A stretch of 45,888 nt of DNA, taken from NCBI GenBank assembly GCA_043821725.1, contig JBDRCM010000031.1, positions 1-45,888 on the forward strand, written 5' to 3'. Below, piece by piece: positions 18,274-26,977 of the stretch (positions are counted from its first letter, which is position 1; each line of letters opens with the position of its first letter). The translations under genes and the position numbers were made by a program. Source of the DNA: CAYHSR01 sp043821725. Lineage in GTDB: Bacteria; Patescibacteriota; Patescibacteriia; Magasanikbacterales; GWA2-37-8. The notes below the pieces were generated by a model. It was not told the origin of the DNA, searched no databases, and worked only from the letters and a program-made list of their open reading frames with translations.

Positions 18274-18975
18274 TCAAATCAGTCCGTGCTTCTTAAGTAC
18301 TATTTCTTTGCTTTTTTTATATTGTTGAATTTTTTTTGTTTTTGCCAGAAGATTGTAAATGAAAGACGGCGTCCAGCTGCTAATTCCGACCCTTCCTCTG
18401 ACTATTTTTTTATATAATATTTCATTGATAAATATGCCTGTCTTACCTTGTTCAGTCATTGTTAAAAACATATCCCAATCCTGAAATCTTTTTAAATTCT
18501 TGTCAAAACCTACGAAATCTTGTCTGCGAATCAAGGATGTTGTATCAATGTAGTTTATCATTTGCAATTTTTTAACATCAAACACTGATGACTTCATTGT
18601 CTTACAACCAAATTTATATTTGCTGAACGCAAAACTGCATTTTGGACTGTCATTAAGACCTTTAAGCATATTTTCAAGCATTTTTGGCCGGGCTATGGTA
18701 TCAGCATCTGCAAACAGCACAAATTCTCCGGTGCTGGCTTCAAATCCCCTGTTTCTGGCGCTTGATGCTCCCTGATTTTGTTGCTTAATCAGCGTAACTT
18801 TTATTTGATTTGAAATTTTTTCTTTGATGTCATTATACACGTCTTCAAAGCAATCAGTGCTTCCGTCATTTACAACCACAAACTCAATCTCTTTATATGT
18901 TTGATTTAAAAAAGAAATTATGCACTTTTCCAAGCATTTTGCGTGATTGTAAACAGGAATAATTATACTTATCAT
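18274..18975 (-). CDS. Family 2 glycosyltransferase
   Basis: A 233-residue GT-A fold enzyme that transfers a sugar from a nucleotide donor. It has the start SIIIPVYNHA, the VVNDGSTD segment, NQGASSARNRG, and the metal-binding DXD-type motif in LFADADT. There is no membrane anchor, so it works at the cytoplasmic face. It follows the flippase gene by 17 bases on the same strand, which points to surface glycan synthesis. Acceptor and donor are unknown. Confidence 0.88.
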   Translation of the reverse strand: MISIIIPVYNHAKCLEKCIISFLNQTYKEIEFVVVNDGSTDCFEDVYNDIKEKISNQIKVTLIKQQNQGASSARNRGFEASTGEFVLFADADTIARPKMLENMLKGLNDSPKCSFAFSKYKFGCKTMKSSVFDVKKLQMINYIDTTSLIRRQDFVGFDKNLKRFQDWDMFLTMTEQGKTGIFINEILYKKIVRGRVGISSWTPSFIYNLLAKTKKIQQYKKSKEIVLKKHGLI

Positions 18976-18992
18976 ATTATATTGGTCTCAAA

Positions 18993-20432
18993 TTAATTTT
19001 CTTTCTTAAATAAGGTACTGAGCGCCTGCTTTATATTTTTTATATCTATTGCCTTTAGCAATATTACTCCGCTGAAATAAATTACAGCGCCAATTGGTAT
19101 AAGAAATACAAAATGAATTTTGTACTCCGCAAGATAGGATATCATTACAGCCATCACTATGGCCGGCCAAATCGTTTGATTAAGATATTTAAATAAACGG
19201 AAATAGTTGATTTTGATGAATTTTCCGCAAAAATATGTACCGCACTTGACGAAAAAAATACTTGATATCAATGATGACAGCGAAGCACCAACTATGCCCA
19301 GCCGCGGTATTAAAATAAGATTAAGAAAAACGCTCAAAGCCAGTGAAAAGGTCAAAATGGTGGTTTGAATTCGTTGTTTGCCCACTGCATTAAGCAGGGC
19401 GCCATTGATAAAAGTAAGAAAAATAAACACAAGGCCCAAAGTCAATATTTGCAAAGGCAAAATTGATCCAGTGTAGTTGTCGCCATACAAAGCTTGAATA
19501 ACCGGATTTGCCAAAACAAAAATGCCTCCAATGGCCGGAAAAGCCACTATAAATATATATTTATATGATTTTTCAAAAAGCTCGGAAATTTTGCCTTTTT
19601 CATTAATATATAATGAACTGAATACGGGAAAAACGCTTGTTGACAGCGCAATTGGAATAAAATGAAGTGCTGTTGCAAATTTATAGGACAAACCCCATAA
19701 TCCAAGATCCTTTTCATCAAGCATTTTAGACATAATCAATGAGTCGCTATAAGAGTATAGACGCGCTACGATTCCGGCTATTGCAAATGGCAGAGCGATA
19801 ATCAAAAACTTTTTTAAGATATTATAATTAAGCTTCAACGATATTCTTAATCTAAGTTTAATTCTTACCATTAAGCATGAATATACAGCATTTATGGCGC
19901 TTGGAATAGTGTATGCGAGAATCAAGTAATACAGTGGCATATTTTTCAGAAGGGCTACAGTGCCGATCAATAAGGTCAAGCTTTGGGACACCACCAAGCC
20001 GAATGATTCGTATTTTAAATTTTTATTCGCTCTGAAGACCGCGTAAAATACATTATGCAGGTTGTCAAAAAGCATTGTTATGCCGGAAAGATAAATCAGG
20101 GTCTTAAGCAATTGATTATATCCCAAAAGATTGGCTATTATTATGATAGCCAGATAAGTGCAAGTACAAAAGAAAATTTTTGTTGATAAAACCGTGCTTA
20201 CATAATCGACGGCATTGTCCTGATCTCGAGATATCTCTCTTGTTAAAACCGCTCCTAATCCAAAATCGGCCACAACAGTAAAAATTGCCGTAAAAGCGAT
20301 TGCAAAAAAATACATTCCTGTATTTTCTACCCCTATAATTCTGGCAATTATTGCGAAGTAGACAAAAGAAATCATCCTCTGTAATACCGAAGCGACTGTA
20401 AAAAAAGATGTGTTTTTCGCAACAGAATACAT
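18993..20432 (-). CDS. Polysaccharide flippase (Wzx/MATE-like)
   Basis: A 479-residue protein with about 12-14 transmembrane helices and the pattern of oligosaccharide flippases: an N-terminal FFTVASVLQR helix, then GLGAVLTREISR and a central RLYSYSDSLIMSKML. It would move lipid-linked glycan units across the membrane. A possible Shine-Dalgarno (GGGAG) lies about 10 bases before the ATG. It heads the flippase-glycosyltransferase pair facing the O-antigen-ligase-like gene. Confidence 0.85.
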   Translation of the reverse strand: MYSVAKNTSFFTVASVLQRMISFVYFAIIARIIGVENTGMYFFAIAFTAIFTVVADFGLGAVLTREISRDQDNAVDYVSTVLSTKIFFCTCTYLAIIIIANLLGYNQLLKTLIYLSGITMLFDNLHNVFYAVFRANKNLKYESFGLVVSQSLTLLIGTVALLKNMPLYYLILAYTIPSAINAVYSCLMVRIKLRLRISLKLNYNILKKFLIIALPFAIAGIVARLYSYSDSLIMSKMLDEKDLGLWGLSYKFATALHFIPIALSTSVFPVFSSLYINEKGKISELFEKSYKYIFIVAFPAIGGIFVLANPVIQALYGDNYTGSILPLQILTLGLVFIFLTFINGALLNAVGKQRIQTTILTFSLALSVFLNLILIPRLGIVGASLSSLISSIFFVKCGTYFCGKFIKINYFRLFKYLNQTIWPAIVMAVMISYLAEYKIHFVFLIPIGAVIYFSGVILLKAIDIKNIKQALSTLFKKEN

Positions 20433-20478
20433 GTATTTAATTCTCCCGAGTGAAAAGATGCGCTATCTCCGCAAAAGA

Positions 20479-20501
20479 AACAACCACTGCGCGTGGTTGT
20501 T
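20479..20501 (-). terminator. Terminator of the ribosomal operon
   Basis: AACAACCAC (20479-20487) pairs perfectly with 20493-20501 around a 5-base loop. On the minus strand it is followed by a T-rich run and lies 9 bases beyond the rpsI stop. Confidence 0.75.
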
Positions 20502-20509
20502 GTTTTAAT

Positions 20510-20920
20510 CTATCGTTTTTTCCATTGCTGTCCTCGACGCGCACCGCGTAAACCAAATTTCTTGCGCTCTTTTATTCGTGAATCCCTGGATAATAAACCA
20601 TTTGATTTCAAAATTTTACGCAAATCCTCATCATACCTGCATAAAGCTCTTGCGATCCCAAGACGAACCGCCTCGGCCTGGCCTCTGTTTCCGCCCCCTG
20701 ATACCTTGGCTAAAACGTCTAATTTTTCAATTTTGCCGGTTATTTCAAGCGGTGTTTTAACTATGTATTGCAATTCAAAATGCTTAAAATAGTCATTTAA
20801 TTCTCTTGCATTCACAATTATCTTTCCGGAACCAGGCATAATTCTAACCCTAGCTGAAGATTTCTTTCTCCTTCCTACAAAATTTTTGGCGTTTTCTTTT
20901 GCGCCTGTTTGTTCATTCAT
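20510..20920 (-). CDS. rpsI: Ribosomal protein uS9
   Basis: Small-subunit protein whose C-terminal tail reaches the P-site tRNA. GRRKKSSARVR, the GSGKI stretch, GGGNRGQAEAVRLGIARAL and the basic end ARRGQQWKKR are diagnostic. The length of 136 residues is normal. It is the last gene of the operon and follows rplM, its usual partner. Confidence 0.97.
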   Translation of the reverse strand: MNEQTGAKENAKNFVGRRKKSSARVRIMPGSGKIIVNARELNDYFKHFELQYIVKTPLEITGKIEKLDVLAKVSGGGNRGQAEAVRLGIARALCRYDEDLRKILKSNGLLSRDSRIKERKKFGLRGARRGQQWKKR

Positions 20921-20932
20921 AAACCGATTGCT

Positions 20933-20972
20933 CTGTTTAAAACTAATTCTGTTTAAAACTAATTCTGTTTAA
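20933..20972. repeat. Two and a half copies of a 16-bp tandem repeat at the end of rplM
   Basis: AACTAATTCTGTTTAA occurs at 20941-20956 and 20957-20972, preceded by a half copy at 20933-20940. The repeat covers the last codons and stop of rplM and part of the short rplM-rpsI gap. It looks like a recent slippage duplication that extended or rewrote the C-terminus of uL13. Confidence 0.8.
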
Positions 20973-21305
20973 TCTCTCTTGCCTTAATTTATTCTTAGGC
21001 AACATTCTCGATATAGCGTTATATATAATCTTTTTTGGGTTATCTTTCATTAGGACTTTCATTTTTGCTTTTTTAAGACCACCGGGATATCCACTATAGC
21101 TAGTATATACTTTTTGCTCTATTTTTTTCCCGGTTATTATGAGCTTATCATAATTCGTAATTACAACTCTATTGTCATTATCGCGATGCGGGATGTAATC
21201 AGGGCTGTTTTTACCAATTAAAATACTCGCAACTTTGGTGGCAAATCTTCCAAGCGGTTCTTGTGAGGCGTCAAAACTGTATTTATTATTTTTTTGTTTA
21301 TTCAT
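20943..21305 (-). CDS. rplM: Ribosomal protein uL13
   Basis: A 120-residue large-subunit protein, slightly shorter than the usual 140 or so. It has the start DASQEPLGRFATKVA, the IPHRDNDNRVVI stretch and the end KIIYNAISRMLPKNKL. The final residues fall within a 16-bp tandem repeat, so the extreme C-terminus has probably been altered by slippage. It lies between rplQ and rpsI. Confidence 0.96.
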   Translation of the reverse strand: MNKQKNNKYSFDASQEPLGRFATKVASILIGKNSPDYIPHRDNDNRVVITNYDKLIITGKKIEQKVYTSYSGYPGGLKKAKMKVLMKDNPKKIIYNAISRMLPKNKLRQERLNRISFKQN

Positions 21306-21313
21306 ATAAGAGA

Positions 21314-21664
21314 TTAGACCAAAGAGATTATAGCTTCACTTGCGCCGTCGCCTTGCCTTTTTGCCAATTTTGTTATTCTGGTATAACCGCCCTGCCTTTC
21401 CAAATATTTCGGAGCTACTTCATCAATCAATTTTTTTACGGCATTTTCAGTATATAGAACGGCTATTAAGTCCCTTCTGCTTGCAAGAGTATTTTTCTTT
21501 GCTTTGGTTATTAACTTTTCAAAAAACGGCCTGAGAGCTTTTGCTTTTGCCTCTGTTGTCTTAATTTTTTCATACAAAATCAAACTCTCAGCCAAATTTG
21601 CCATTAATGAACGGCGTTGCGCACTCGGCCTGTCCAGTGTGATTTTATTTTTTCTGTGCCTCAT
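21314..21664 (-). CDS. rplQ: Ribosomal protein bL17
   Basis: A 116-residue protein near the peptide exit tunnel. MRHRKNKITLDRPSAQRRSLMANL-type start, the KTTEAKAKALRP segment and GGYTRITKLAKRQGD are family hallmarks. It is placed after rpoA as in most bacteria and 8 bases before rplM. Confidence 0.97.
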   Translation of the reverse strand: MRHRKNKITLDRPSAQRRSLMANLAESLILYEKIKTTEAKAKALRPFFEKLITKAKKNTLASRRDLIAVLYTENAVKKLIDEVAPKYLERQGGYTRITKLAKRQGDGASEAIISLV

Positions 21665-21693
21665 ATAATGATTTTTCCTTTGCTTTTCTCATT

Positions 21694-22515
21694 TTACACC
21701 AAATTACTCTCTTTCTCTTTCTCTTTATCTTTTTTTGATTTTCTCTTCTTCTTAACCGGTTTTTCTTCCAAAACTTCCGGAGTTTCCTCAACGCCAACAA
21801 ATTCTTCCTGATCAATTTCTGTGCCATCGCTTAATGCATTTGAAATAATATTAAAATGGTCCTTAATCAATTCTGTTGTCTGTTTTATTGCGTCTCGCGG
21901 AGTTAGAGCGCCATTGGTTTCAATATGAAGTAAAAGTTTTTCATAATTTGTAACATCTCCCAGACGCGTGTATTCAACATTATATCCAACGTCTTTCACA
22001 GGATTATATATTGAATCTATAACAATAGTGCCCAAATCATAGTCCCCTTTGTCTTTTTCCTCTACAGGCAGAAATCCCCTTCCCTTGCCGACAATAATGT
22101 CCATTTCAAATTCTTTCTCCGAAGTTGATGTTGCTAATAACAAATCCTTATTCATAATTTCAGCATTGGCGTTTGGCTCTATATCGGATCCTTTGATCTC
22201 GCCAATACCCTTTTTCTTTATTTTAAGCGATACCTGCTCGTTTCCATGGATTTTAACTGCCAACTGTTTTAGGTTTAAAATTATCTGCACAACATCCTCT
22301 TTTATGCCTTGAACTGCAGAAAATTCATGTTGCACCCCCTTAATTTTGAATGCTTCAACCGCAGAACCCGGCAATGAAGATAAAAGAACACGCCTAAGGG
22401 CGTTGCCCAATGTTGTTCCATAGCCAAAGTAACATGGCCAGATTTCTAAATCAGCTGATGTATCTGATTCGCCCTGTGTGAATCTGACCTCTGACGGCAA
22501 TAATAAATCTTGCAT
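21694..22515 (-). CDS. rpoA: RNA polymerase alpha subunit without C-terminal domain
   Basis: Scaffold for RNA polymerase assembly. The N-terminal dimerisation domain is complete: FGYGTTLGNALRRVLLSSLPG, VQHEFSAVQGIKEDV, and GALTPRDAIKQT near residue 210. After about residue 235 the chain turns into an acidic linker and a Lys/Glu tail and ends at 273. The usual alpha-CTD, which binds UP elements and activators, is absent. The following rplQ lies in its normal place, so the gene is not interrupted. Upstream-element-dependent activation should therefore be lacking or differ in this organism. Confidence 0.93.
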   Translation of the reverse strand: MQDLLLPSEVRFTQGESDTSADLEIWPCYFGYGTTLGNALRRVLLSSLPGSAVEAFKIKGVQHEFSAVQGIKEDVVQIILNLKQLAVKIHGNEQVSLKIKKKGIGEIKGSDIEPNANAEIMNKDLLLATSTSEKEFEMDIIVGKGRGFLPVEEKDKGDYDLGTIVIDSIYNPVKDVGYNVEYTRLGDVTNYEKLLLHIETNGALTPRDAIKQTTELIKDHFNIISNALSDGTEIDQEEFVGVEETPEVLEEKPVKKKRKSKKDKEKEKESNLV

Positions 22516-22542
22516 ATGAACTTTATTAAAAAACTTTTTAGA

Positions 22543-23178
22543 TTAAATCTTACGCGAATAAAACTCAATAATTGACTTCATGTCAAATCCCGGATTTTCA
22601 ACCGTGGGCGCATTAAGCATCTTGCCGGACATATTATCCGGGTTAACAGCAAGCCAAGACGGAATATGATCGTTTTTCGCAAGCTTTTCCTGAATCTTTT
22701 CAAATATCCTTTTCTTTTTTGAATTTTCTTTTATTGAAACTACATCGCCAACTTTAGCCCTAAATGATGGAATGTCAACCTTTTTTGAATTTACAACCAC
22801 ATGTCCATGATTAACAAGTTGCCTTGCGGCTGAACGAGAGCTTACAAGTCCCATTCTAAAAACTATGTTATCCAAGCGAGATTCCAAAAAATTCAATAAA
22901 TGCTCTCCGGTGTCGCCTTTCTTCTCGTTTGCTTTCTTTAAATAATTTGAAAACTGCCTCTCTCTTAGACCGTATATTTCTTTGGCGCGCTGTTTTTCCG
23001 CGAGCTGTTTTCCATAAACTGACTTTTTTGCTTTTCTTCTGTTCAATCCGTGCTCGCCTGAAGGGAAATTCCTCTTAATAAGGGCGCATTTCGTACCATA
23101 ACATTTTTCACCTTTTAAGAATAGCTTTATGCCGGCTCTTCTGCATTGTGAACATTGTTTTTTCATCTTACTATCCAT
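22543..23178 (-). CDS. rpsD: Ribosomal protein uS4, zinc-binding form
   Basis: A 211-residue 16S assembly protein. The N-terminus has the cysteine pairs C-x2-C (CSQC) and C-x4-C (CYGTKC) of the zinc-binding type. RQFSNYLKKA and the S4 RNA-binding domain around LDNIVFRMGLVSSRSAARQLVNHG follow. The order rpsM-rpsK-rpsD-rpoA is classical. Confidence 0.96.
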   Translation of the reverse strand: MDSKMKKQCSQCRRAGIKLFLKGEKCYGTKCALIKRNFPSGEHGLNRRKAKKSVYGKQLAEKQRAKEIYGLRERQFSNYLKKANEKKGDTGEHLLNFLESRLDNIVFRMGLVSSRSAARQLVNHGHVVVNSKKVDIPSFRAKVGDVVSIKENSKKKRIFEKIQEKLAKNDHIPSWLAVNPDNMSGKMLNAPTVENPGFDMKSIIEFYSRKI

Positions 23179-23215
23179 ACAAAATATATTTATTCAATTC
23201 TATTTGACTGTTTCA

Positions 23216-23650
23216 TTATACCCTACGTTTTTTCGGAGGCCTACAACCATTATGCGGTATTGGCGTAACATCGCTTACTGAAGAAACATTTAATCCGTTT
23301 GCATTCAAAGCGCGTATTGCGCCTTCACGCCCTCCACCAATTCCTTTTACATAAACGTGAACTTCCTTCAATCCGTATGGTTGAACCTTTTCAACAACTG
23401 TTTTTACCACTTGAGAAGCGGCATATGGCGTTGCTTTTTTTGGACCCTTAAATCCGACTGACCCGGCAGAAGACCATGATAAAACATTCCCATTTGTATC
23501 GGCTAGTGCAACAATCGTATTATTATATGTTGCCTGAATATATGCATTACCATGAGTAACCTGACGAATTATTTTCTTTTTTTTCTTGATTTGCTTCTTG
23601 GCAACTACTTTTTTCGTCACTTTTTTCTTATTTTCTTTTTTTGCAACCAT
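23216..23650 (-). CDS. rpsK: Ribosomal protein uS11
   Basis: Platform protein of the small subunit. It has the core HGNAYIQATYNNTIVALAD, the GSVGFKGPKKATPYAA segment and the end PIPHNGCRPPKKRRV. The ATG at 23650 is chosen, giving 144 residues with a Lys-rich start. The longer reading from 23686 would run 32 bases into rpsM. The N-terminal 25 residues are an unusually lysine-rich extension. Confidence 0.95.
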   Translation of the reverse strand: MVAKKENKKKVTKKVVAKKQIKKKKKIIRQVTHGNAYIQATYNNTIVALADTNGNVLSWSSAGSVGFKGPKKATPYAASQVVKTVVEKVQPYGLKEVHVYVKGIGGGREGAIRALNANGLNVSSVSDVTPIPHNGCRPPKKRRV

Positions 23651-23654
23651 AAAA

Positions 23655-24041
23655 TTATGTTTTTTGAGCAGATGGCTTGCGTCCACTTCCCATTGTTCTT
23701 CTTACATTTCCGCGAGCGGTCCTAGAATTAACTCTTGATTTTTGGCCTCTTGCCGGAAGATGTTTTGAGTGTCTAACGCCTCTGTATGCTTTTATATCTT
23801 TCAGCCGCTTTATATTACTCATTACTTCTCTACGCAAATCTCCCTCGGTTGTGTGCTGTTTTTCCACAATTGCTCTGAGTTTATCCTGCTGTTCAACGCT
23901 TAAATCCTTGGTGCGCGTATTTTCGTCAATACCAGCTACTTTTAAAATATTGGCGCTGATTTTTGGCCCAATTCCGTAAACGTATGTTAAAGCGATGACA
24001 ACTCTTTTATTTTTTGGAATGTTTACTCCCGCTAATCTCAT
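23655..24041 (-). CDS. rpsM: Ribosomal protein uS13
   Basis: A 128-residue head protein touching the P-site tRNA and the intersubunit bridge. RLAGVNIPKNKRVVIALTYV-type start, YGIGPKISANIL and the basic tail RGQKSRVNSRTARG are diagnostic. It lies between rpmJ and rpsK. Confidence 0.97.
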   Translation of the reverse strand: MRLAGVNIPKNKRVVIALTYVYGIGPKISANILKVAGIDENTRTKDLSVEQQDKLRAIVEKQHTTEGDLRREVMSNIKRLKDIKAYRGVRHSKHLPARGQKSRVNSRTARGNVRRTMGSGRKPSAQKT

Positions 24042-24051
24042 ATTTGTTATT

Positions 24052-24165
24052 TTAACCTTGACGCTGTTTATGTTTTGGATTTTTGCAAATTACAACAACC
24101 CTTCGTTTTCTTCTGACAACTTTGCAGTCCTTACAAATTTTTTTTACTGAAGCTCTGACTTTCAT
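24052..24165 (-). CDS. rpmJ: Ribosomal protein bL36
   Basis: A 37-residue zinc-ribbon ribosomal protein. It reads MKVRASVKKICKDCKVVRRK at the start and ends in HKQRQG, with the C-x2-C, later Cys and His ligands of the zinc-binding form. It lies 10 bases before rpsM and downstream of infA, the standard order. Confidence 0.95.
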   Translation of the reverse strand: MKVRASVKKICKDCKVVRRKRRVVVICKNPKHKQRQG

Positions 24166-24174
24166 AATATAAAA

Positions 24175-24240
24175 AATCCAAATCATTACCGTGCGATATC
24201 TTCATTCGCTCTGGGCGAACTACACCGCAATGATTGGATT
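24175..24240 (-). promoter_or_regulatory. Attenuator-like stem-loop before rpmJ
   Basis: Positions 24175-24187 pair with 24229-24240 (12 bp with one bulged A). A second small hairpin (24205-24209 with 24215-24219) lies inside. On the minus strand the stem ends in a run of Ts only a few bases before the rpmJ start. It could be an attenuator, a processing site or a ribosomal-protein-binding leader within the operon. Confidence 0.5.
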
Positions 24241-24295
24241 CATTTAACTGTTTAATATCAAATTTCTCAGGATTTACCGGTTTAATTGCGCTAAT

Positions 24296-24514
24296 TTAAA
24301 ACCGAAATGTAATCCTGCCTTTGGAAAGATCGTAAGGCGTCATTTCTATCTTTACATGATCACCCACTCCGAGCCGAATCCTGTTCATCCTCATTTTTCC
24401 GGATAAGTGAGCTATGATTTCTTGTCCGCTTTCCAAAATTACTCTAAAAGAAGTAGCGGGAAGTAGTTCCTCAACTTTTCCTTTTACTTCTATAACGTCT
24501 TTTTCTTTAGCCAT
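24296..24514 (-). CDS. infA: Translation initiation factor IF-1
   Basis: A 72-residue OB-fold protein that blocks the A site during initiation. MAKEKDVIEVKGKVEELLP, HLSGKMRMNRIRL and the YDLSKGRITFRF end are diagnostic. It is the first gene of the ribosomal operon, 28 bases after the -10 of a near-consensus promoter. Confidence 0.97.
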   Translation of the reverse strand: MAKEKDVIEVKGKVEELLPATSFRVILESGQEIIAHLSGKMRMNRIRLGVGDHVKIEMTPYDLSKGRITFRF

Positions 24515-24541
24515 TTTTTAGCTTAATTAGCAACCTGCTAT

Positions 24542-24570
24542 ATTATAACCCAAATACGAATTTTAGTCAA
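24542..24570 (-). promoter_or_regulatory. Promoter of the infA-rpoA-rpsI operon
   Basis: On the minus strand TTGACT (24570-24565) and TATAAT (24547-24542) with a 17-base spacer, just upstream of infA. Confidence 0.75.
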
Positions 24571-24583
24571 TACTGATGACTCA

Positions 24584-25015
24584 TCACTTATGCACAGTTT
24601 TATAAACCCAGTATTTATATAGTAGAAAATTCCAGCTTACGCCAAGTGCAATATTGAAAATTCGCGCCAATAGAAAATGCATGGATAGAGATTCAGTAAA
24701 AAACCACATCCATGTTATTGCAAGCAGATAGTTGCAGAGCATTAAAATAAGAAATCTGCCGAGCTGTTGGACGGTCATGCCGTCTGATTTGAAAGTCCAA
24801 TACTTATTTAGAAAAAACACATAGCCGATCACTACAATCTGATTTACAGCTACAGCATATACGGCATTAACTCGCAAATATTCATTAAGCGCGAACAAGG
24901 TGCTTAAATCCAGCAAAACTCCGGTGCTGCCAACTACGGAATATTTAACAAATTCGCGATGATGATTACGTACAAAAATCTTAATTTTTTTCAGTATTAA
25001 GCTAATTATATTCAT
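24584..25015 (-). CDS. GtrA-family membrane protein
   Basis: A 143-residue protein with four hydrophobic helices. The family signature FVKYSVVGSTGVLLDLS at the start and FLNKYWTFKSD in the middle are clear. GtrA-like proteins are thought to move or present lipid-linked sugars for surface glycosylation. It lies 7 bases after alaS on the same strand, so it is probably read through from it. Confidence 0.88.
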   Translation of the reverse strand: MNIISLILKKIKIFVRNHHREFVKYSVVGSTGVLLDLSTLFALNEYLRVNAVYAVAVNQIVVIGYVFFLNKYWTFKSDGMTVQQLGRFLILMLCNYLLAITWMWFFTESLSMHFLLARIFNIALGVSWNFLLYKYWVYKTVHK

Positions 25016-25022
25016 TTTATTA

Positions 25023-26873
25023 TTATTTGAGTATGGCTTTTATTCTTCTAACACCTGCGCTTGATGCTTTTTCCTTTACAATTTCAAATTTTCCAAGCAA
25101 TCCGGTTTTTTTAACATGCGGACCTCCGCATATCTCCCTGCTAAAGGCCAACGATCCGACTTCAGCGACAGGATCTGCGTCTTCGTTTCCAATTGAATAA
25201 ACTTTAACTCTGTTTGAATACTTTTCATCAAACAAGCCAATGGCATTTTTATCCTTTGCTTCCTCTATGGTCATTTCTTTTTGAGAAACAACATAATCGT
25301 GTTTAATTACTGCGTTTACAAGATCTTCAACTTCTTTTTTCTGATCTTCTGTCATTTTTTCAGGATGCGAAAAGTCAAAACGTAAACGTTGCGCGTTAAT
25401 ATTACTCCCTCTTTGTTCAACATGATTTCCAAGCACTTTTCTTAATGTGGCGTGCAGTAAATGGGTGGCTGTGTGATATTTCTTTGATATTTCGCTTTCA
25501 TCAGCCAACCCGCCTTTAAACTTTTCATTGGCACCGAGCCGAGAAAGATTTTGATGCTTTTCCATCTCTTCCTCAAATTCTTTTTTATTGACTTTTATTC
25601 CTTTTTCATTGGCCATTTCAACTGTCATCTCAAGCGGAAATCCATATGATTGGTATAAATCAAACGCCTTTAAGCCACTCAATTCTTTTTTATCCTGAAC
25701 AAGCTCCAGTTCGGATTGAAGTTGTTTTATTCCTTTTTCAATTGTATTGCGAAATTTATTTTCTTCAATTGCGATCTCATTGATGATCCTATCTGAATTT
25801 TTTGACATTTCAAAGTAAACATCTTTGAATATTTCAATCACTTTTTTGGCAATTTCAGAGCAAAAGTCCTCTTTTATACCTATGCTGTGAGCTGATCTGA
25901 TTGCTCTTCTTATTAAACGCCTCACAATATACCCCTGGTCAACATTGCCAGGACTAATTCCTTGATTGTCGCCAATGATGAAAGCAACAGAGCGAATATG
26001 ATCAACAATAATCCGCATGGCTTTTGTTGTAGCAAAATTTTCAATATATTCTTTTCCGCTTATCTCTTCTATCTTTTTGATCAATGGCCATAGGGTATCA
26101 ATTTGATACACATCGCCAAAATTATTCAAAACTTTTAAAGTGCGCTCCAGCCCCATTCCTGTATCTATATTTTTTTGACTTAACGGCTCATAAGCGTTTT
26201 CAATCGTTTTATTGAATTCCATCAATACAATATTCCATATTTCAAGCCAATTATTTGAATCATTTGCAACGTTACTTTCTTTTGGAGGAAGGTTTGAATA
26301 TCCTCTCCAGTAATAAATTTCAGTGCTTGGACCGCATGGACCTGTAGCACCGGCCGGCCCCCACCAGTTATCCTCTCTTTCCAAAACTCCCGCGCCAATT
26401 TGAGCGATTTTCTCTTCAGGCACGCCAAGTTGCTTCCAAATTTCAATTGATTCCAAATCGGGCTTCAGATTCTTATATCTTTCATCACCACCAAATACTG
26501 TAACTGACATTTTATTTGCGTCCAATCCCAAATATTTTTTTGAACTGACAAACTCCCACGCCCATTCAATGGCTTCTTTTTTAAAATAATCGCCTAAAGA
26601 CCAGTTGCCGAGCATTTCAAAAAAAGTTAAGTGGCTTAAATCTCCGACTTCATCTATGTCGCCTGTTCGCACGCATTTTTGCACATTAGTCAACCTGGTG
26701 CCGGCAGGATGAGCTTCGCCCATTAAAAAAGGCACCAAAGGATGCATGCCAGCTGTTGTAAATAAAACCGTAGGATCGTTTTCCGGAATGAGCGAGGCCG
26801 ACGGAATAATGGCGTGGCTCTTGCTTTTGAAAAAATCCAAATACATTTTTCTGATTTGTTGCGAAGTCATCAT
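25023..26873 (-). CDS. alaS: Alanyl-tRNA synthetase, short form
   Basis: Charges tRNA-Ala and edits misacylated product. The aminoacylation domain is complete (FTTAGMHPLVPFLMGE, TFFEMLGNWSLGDYFKKEA). The editing domain has its zinc-site motifs HTATHLLHA and CGGPHV and ends at SAGVRRIKAI. At 616 residues it lacks the roughly 250-residue C-terminal oligomerisation and C-Ala region of the usual bacterial enzyme, so it should be monomeric. Two ATG codons in a row stand at the start. Confidence 0.95.
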   Translation of the reverse strand: MMTSQQIRKMYLDFFKSKSHAIIPSASLIPENDPTVLFTTAGMHPLVPFLMGEAHPAGTRLTNVQKCVRTGDIDEVGDLSHLTFFEMLGNWSLGDYFKKEAIEWAWEFVSSKKYLGLDANKMSVTVFGGDERYKNLKPDLESIEIWKQLGVPEEKIAQIGAGVLEREDNWWGPAGATGPCGPSTEIYYWRGYSNLPPKESNVANDSNNWLEIWNIVLMEFNKTIENAYEPLSQKNIDTGMGLERTLKVLNNFGDVYQIDTLWPLIKKIEEISGKEYIENFATTKAMRIIVDHIRSVAFIIGDNQGISPGNVDQGYIVRRLIRRAIRSAHSIGIKEDFCSEIAKKVIEIFKDVYFEMSKNSDRIINEIAIEENKFRNTIEKGIKQLQSELELVQDKKELSGLKAFDLYQSYGFPLEMTVEMANEKGIKVNKKEFEEEMEKHQNLSRLGANEKFKGGLADESEISKKYHTATHLLHATLRKVLGNHVEQRGSNINAQRLRFDFSHPEKMTEDQKKEVEDLVNAVIKHDYVVSQKEMTIEEAKDKNAIGLFDEKYSNRVKVYSIGNEDADPVAEVGSLAFSREICGGPHVKKTGLLGKFEIVKEKASSAGVRRIKAILK

Positions 26874-26977
26874 AAATTCAATTTTGCGTACTTTCTAATA
26901 TTAATTCGTTATCGCGCCTATTATGTGGTGTCTATAATTATCAGCACTATAAATAATAACAAACGAATGCACAAAAA

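Noticed and set aside
23651..23686. Longer start of rpsK at 23686.
   Set aside because: It would overlap rpsM by 32 bases and adds residues not seen in uS11. The ATG at 23650 fits the operon.
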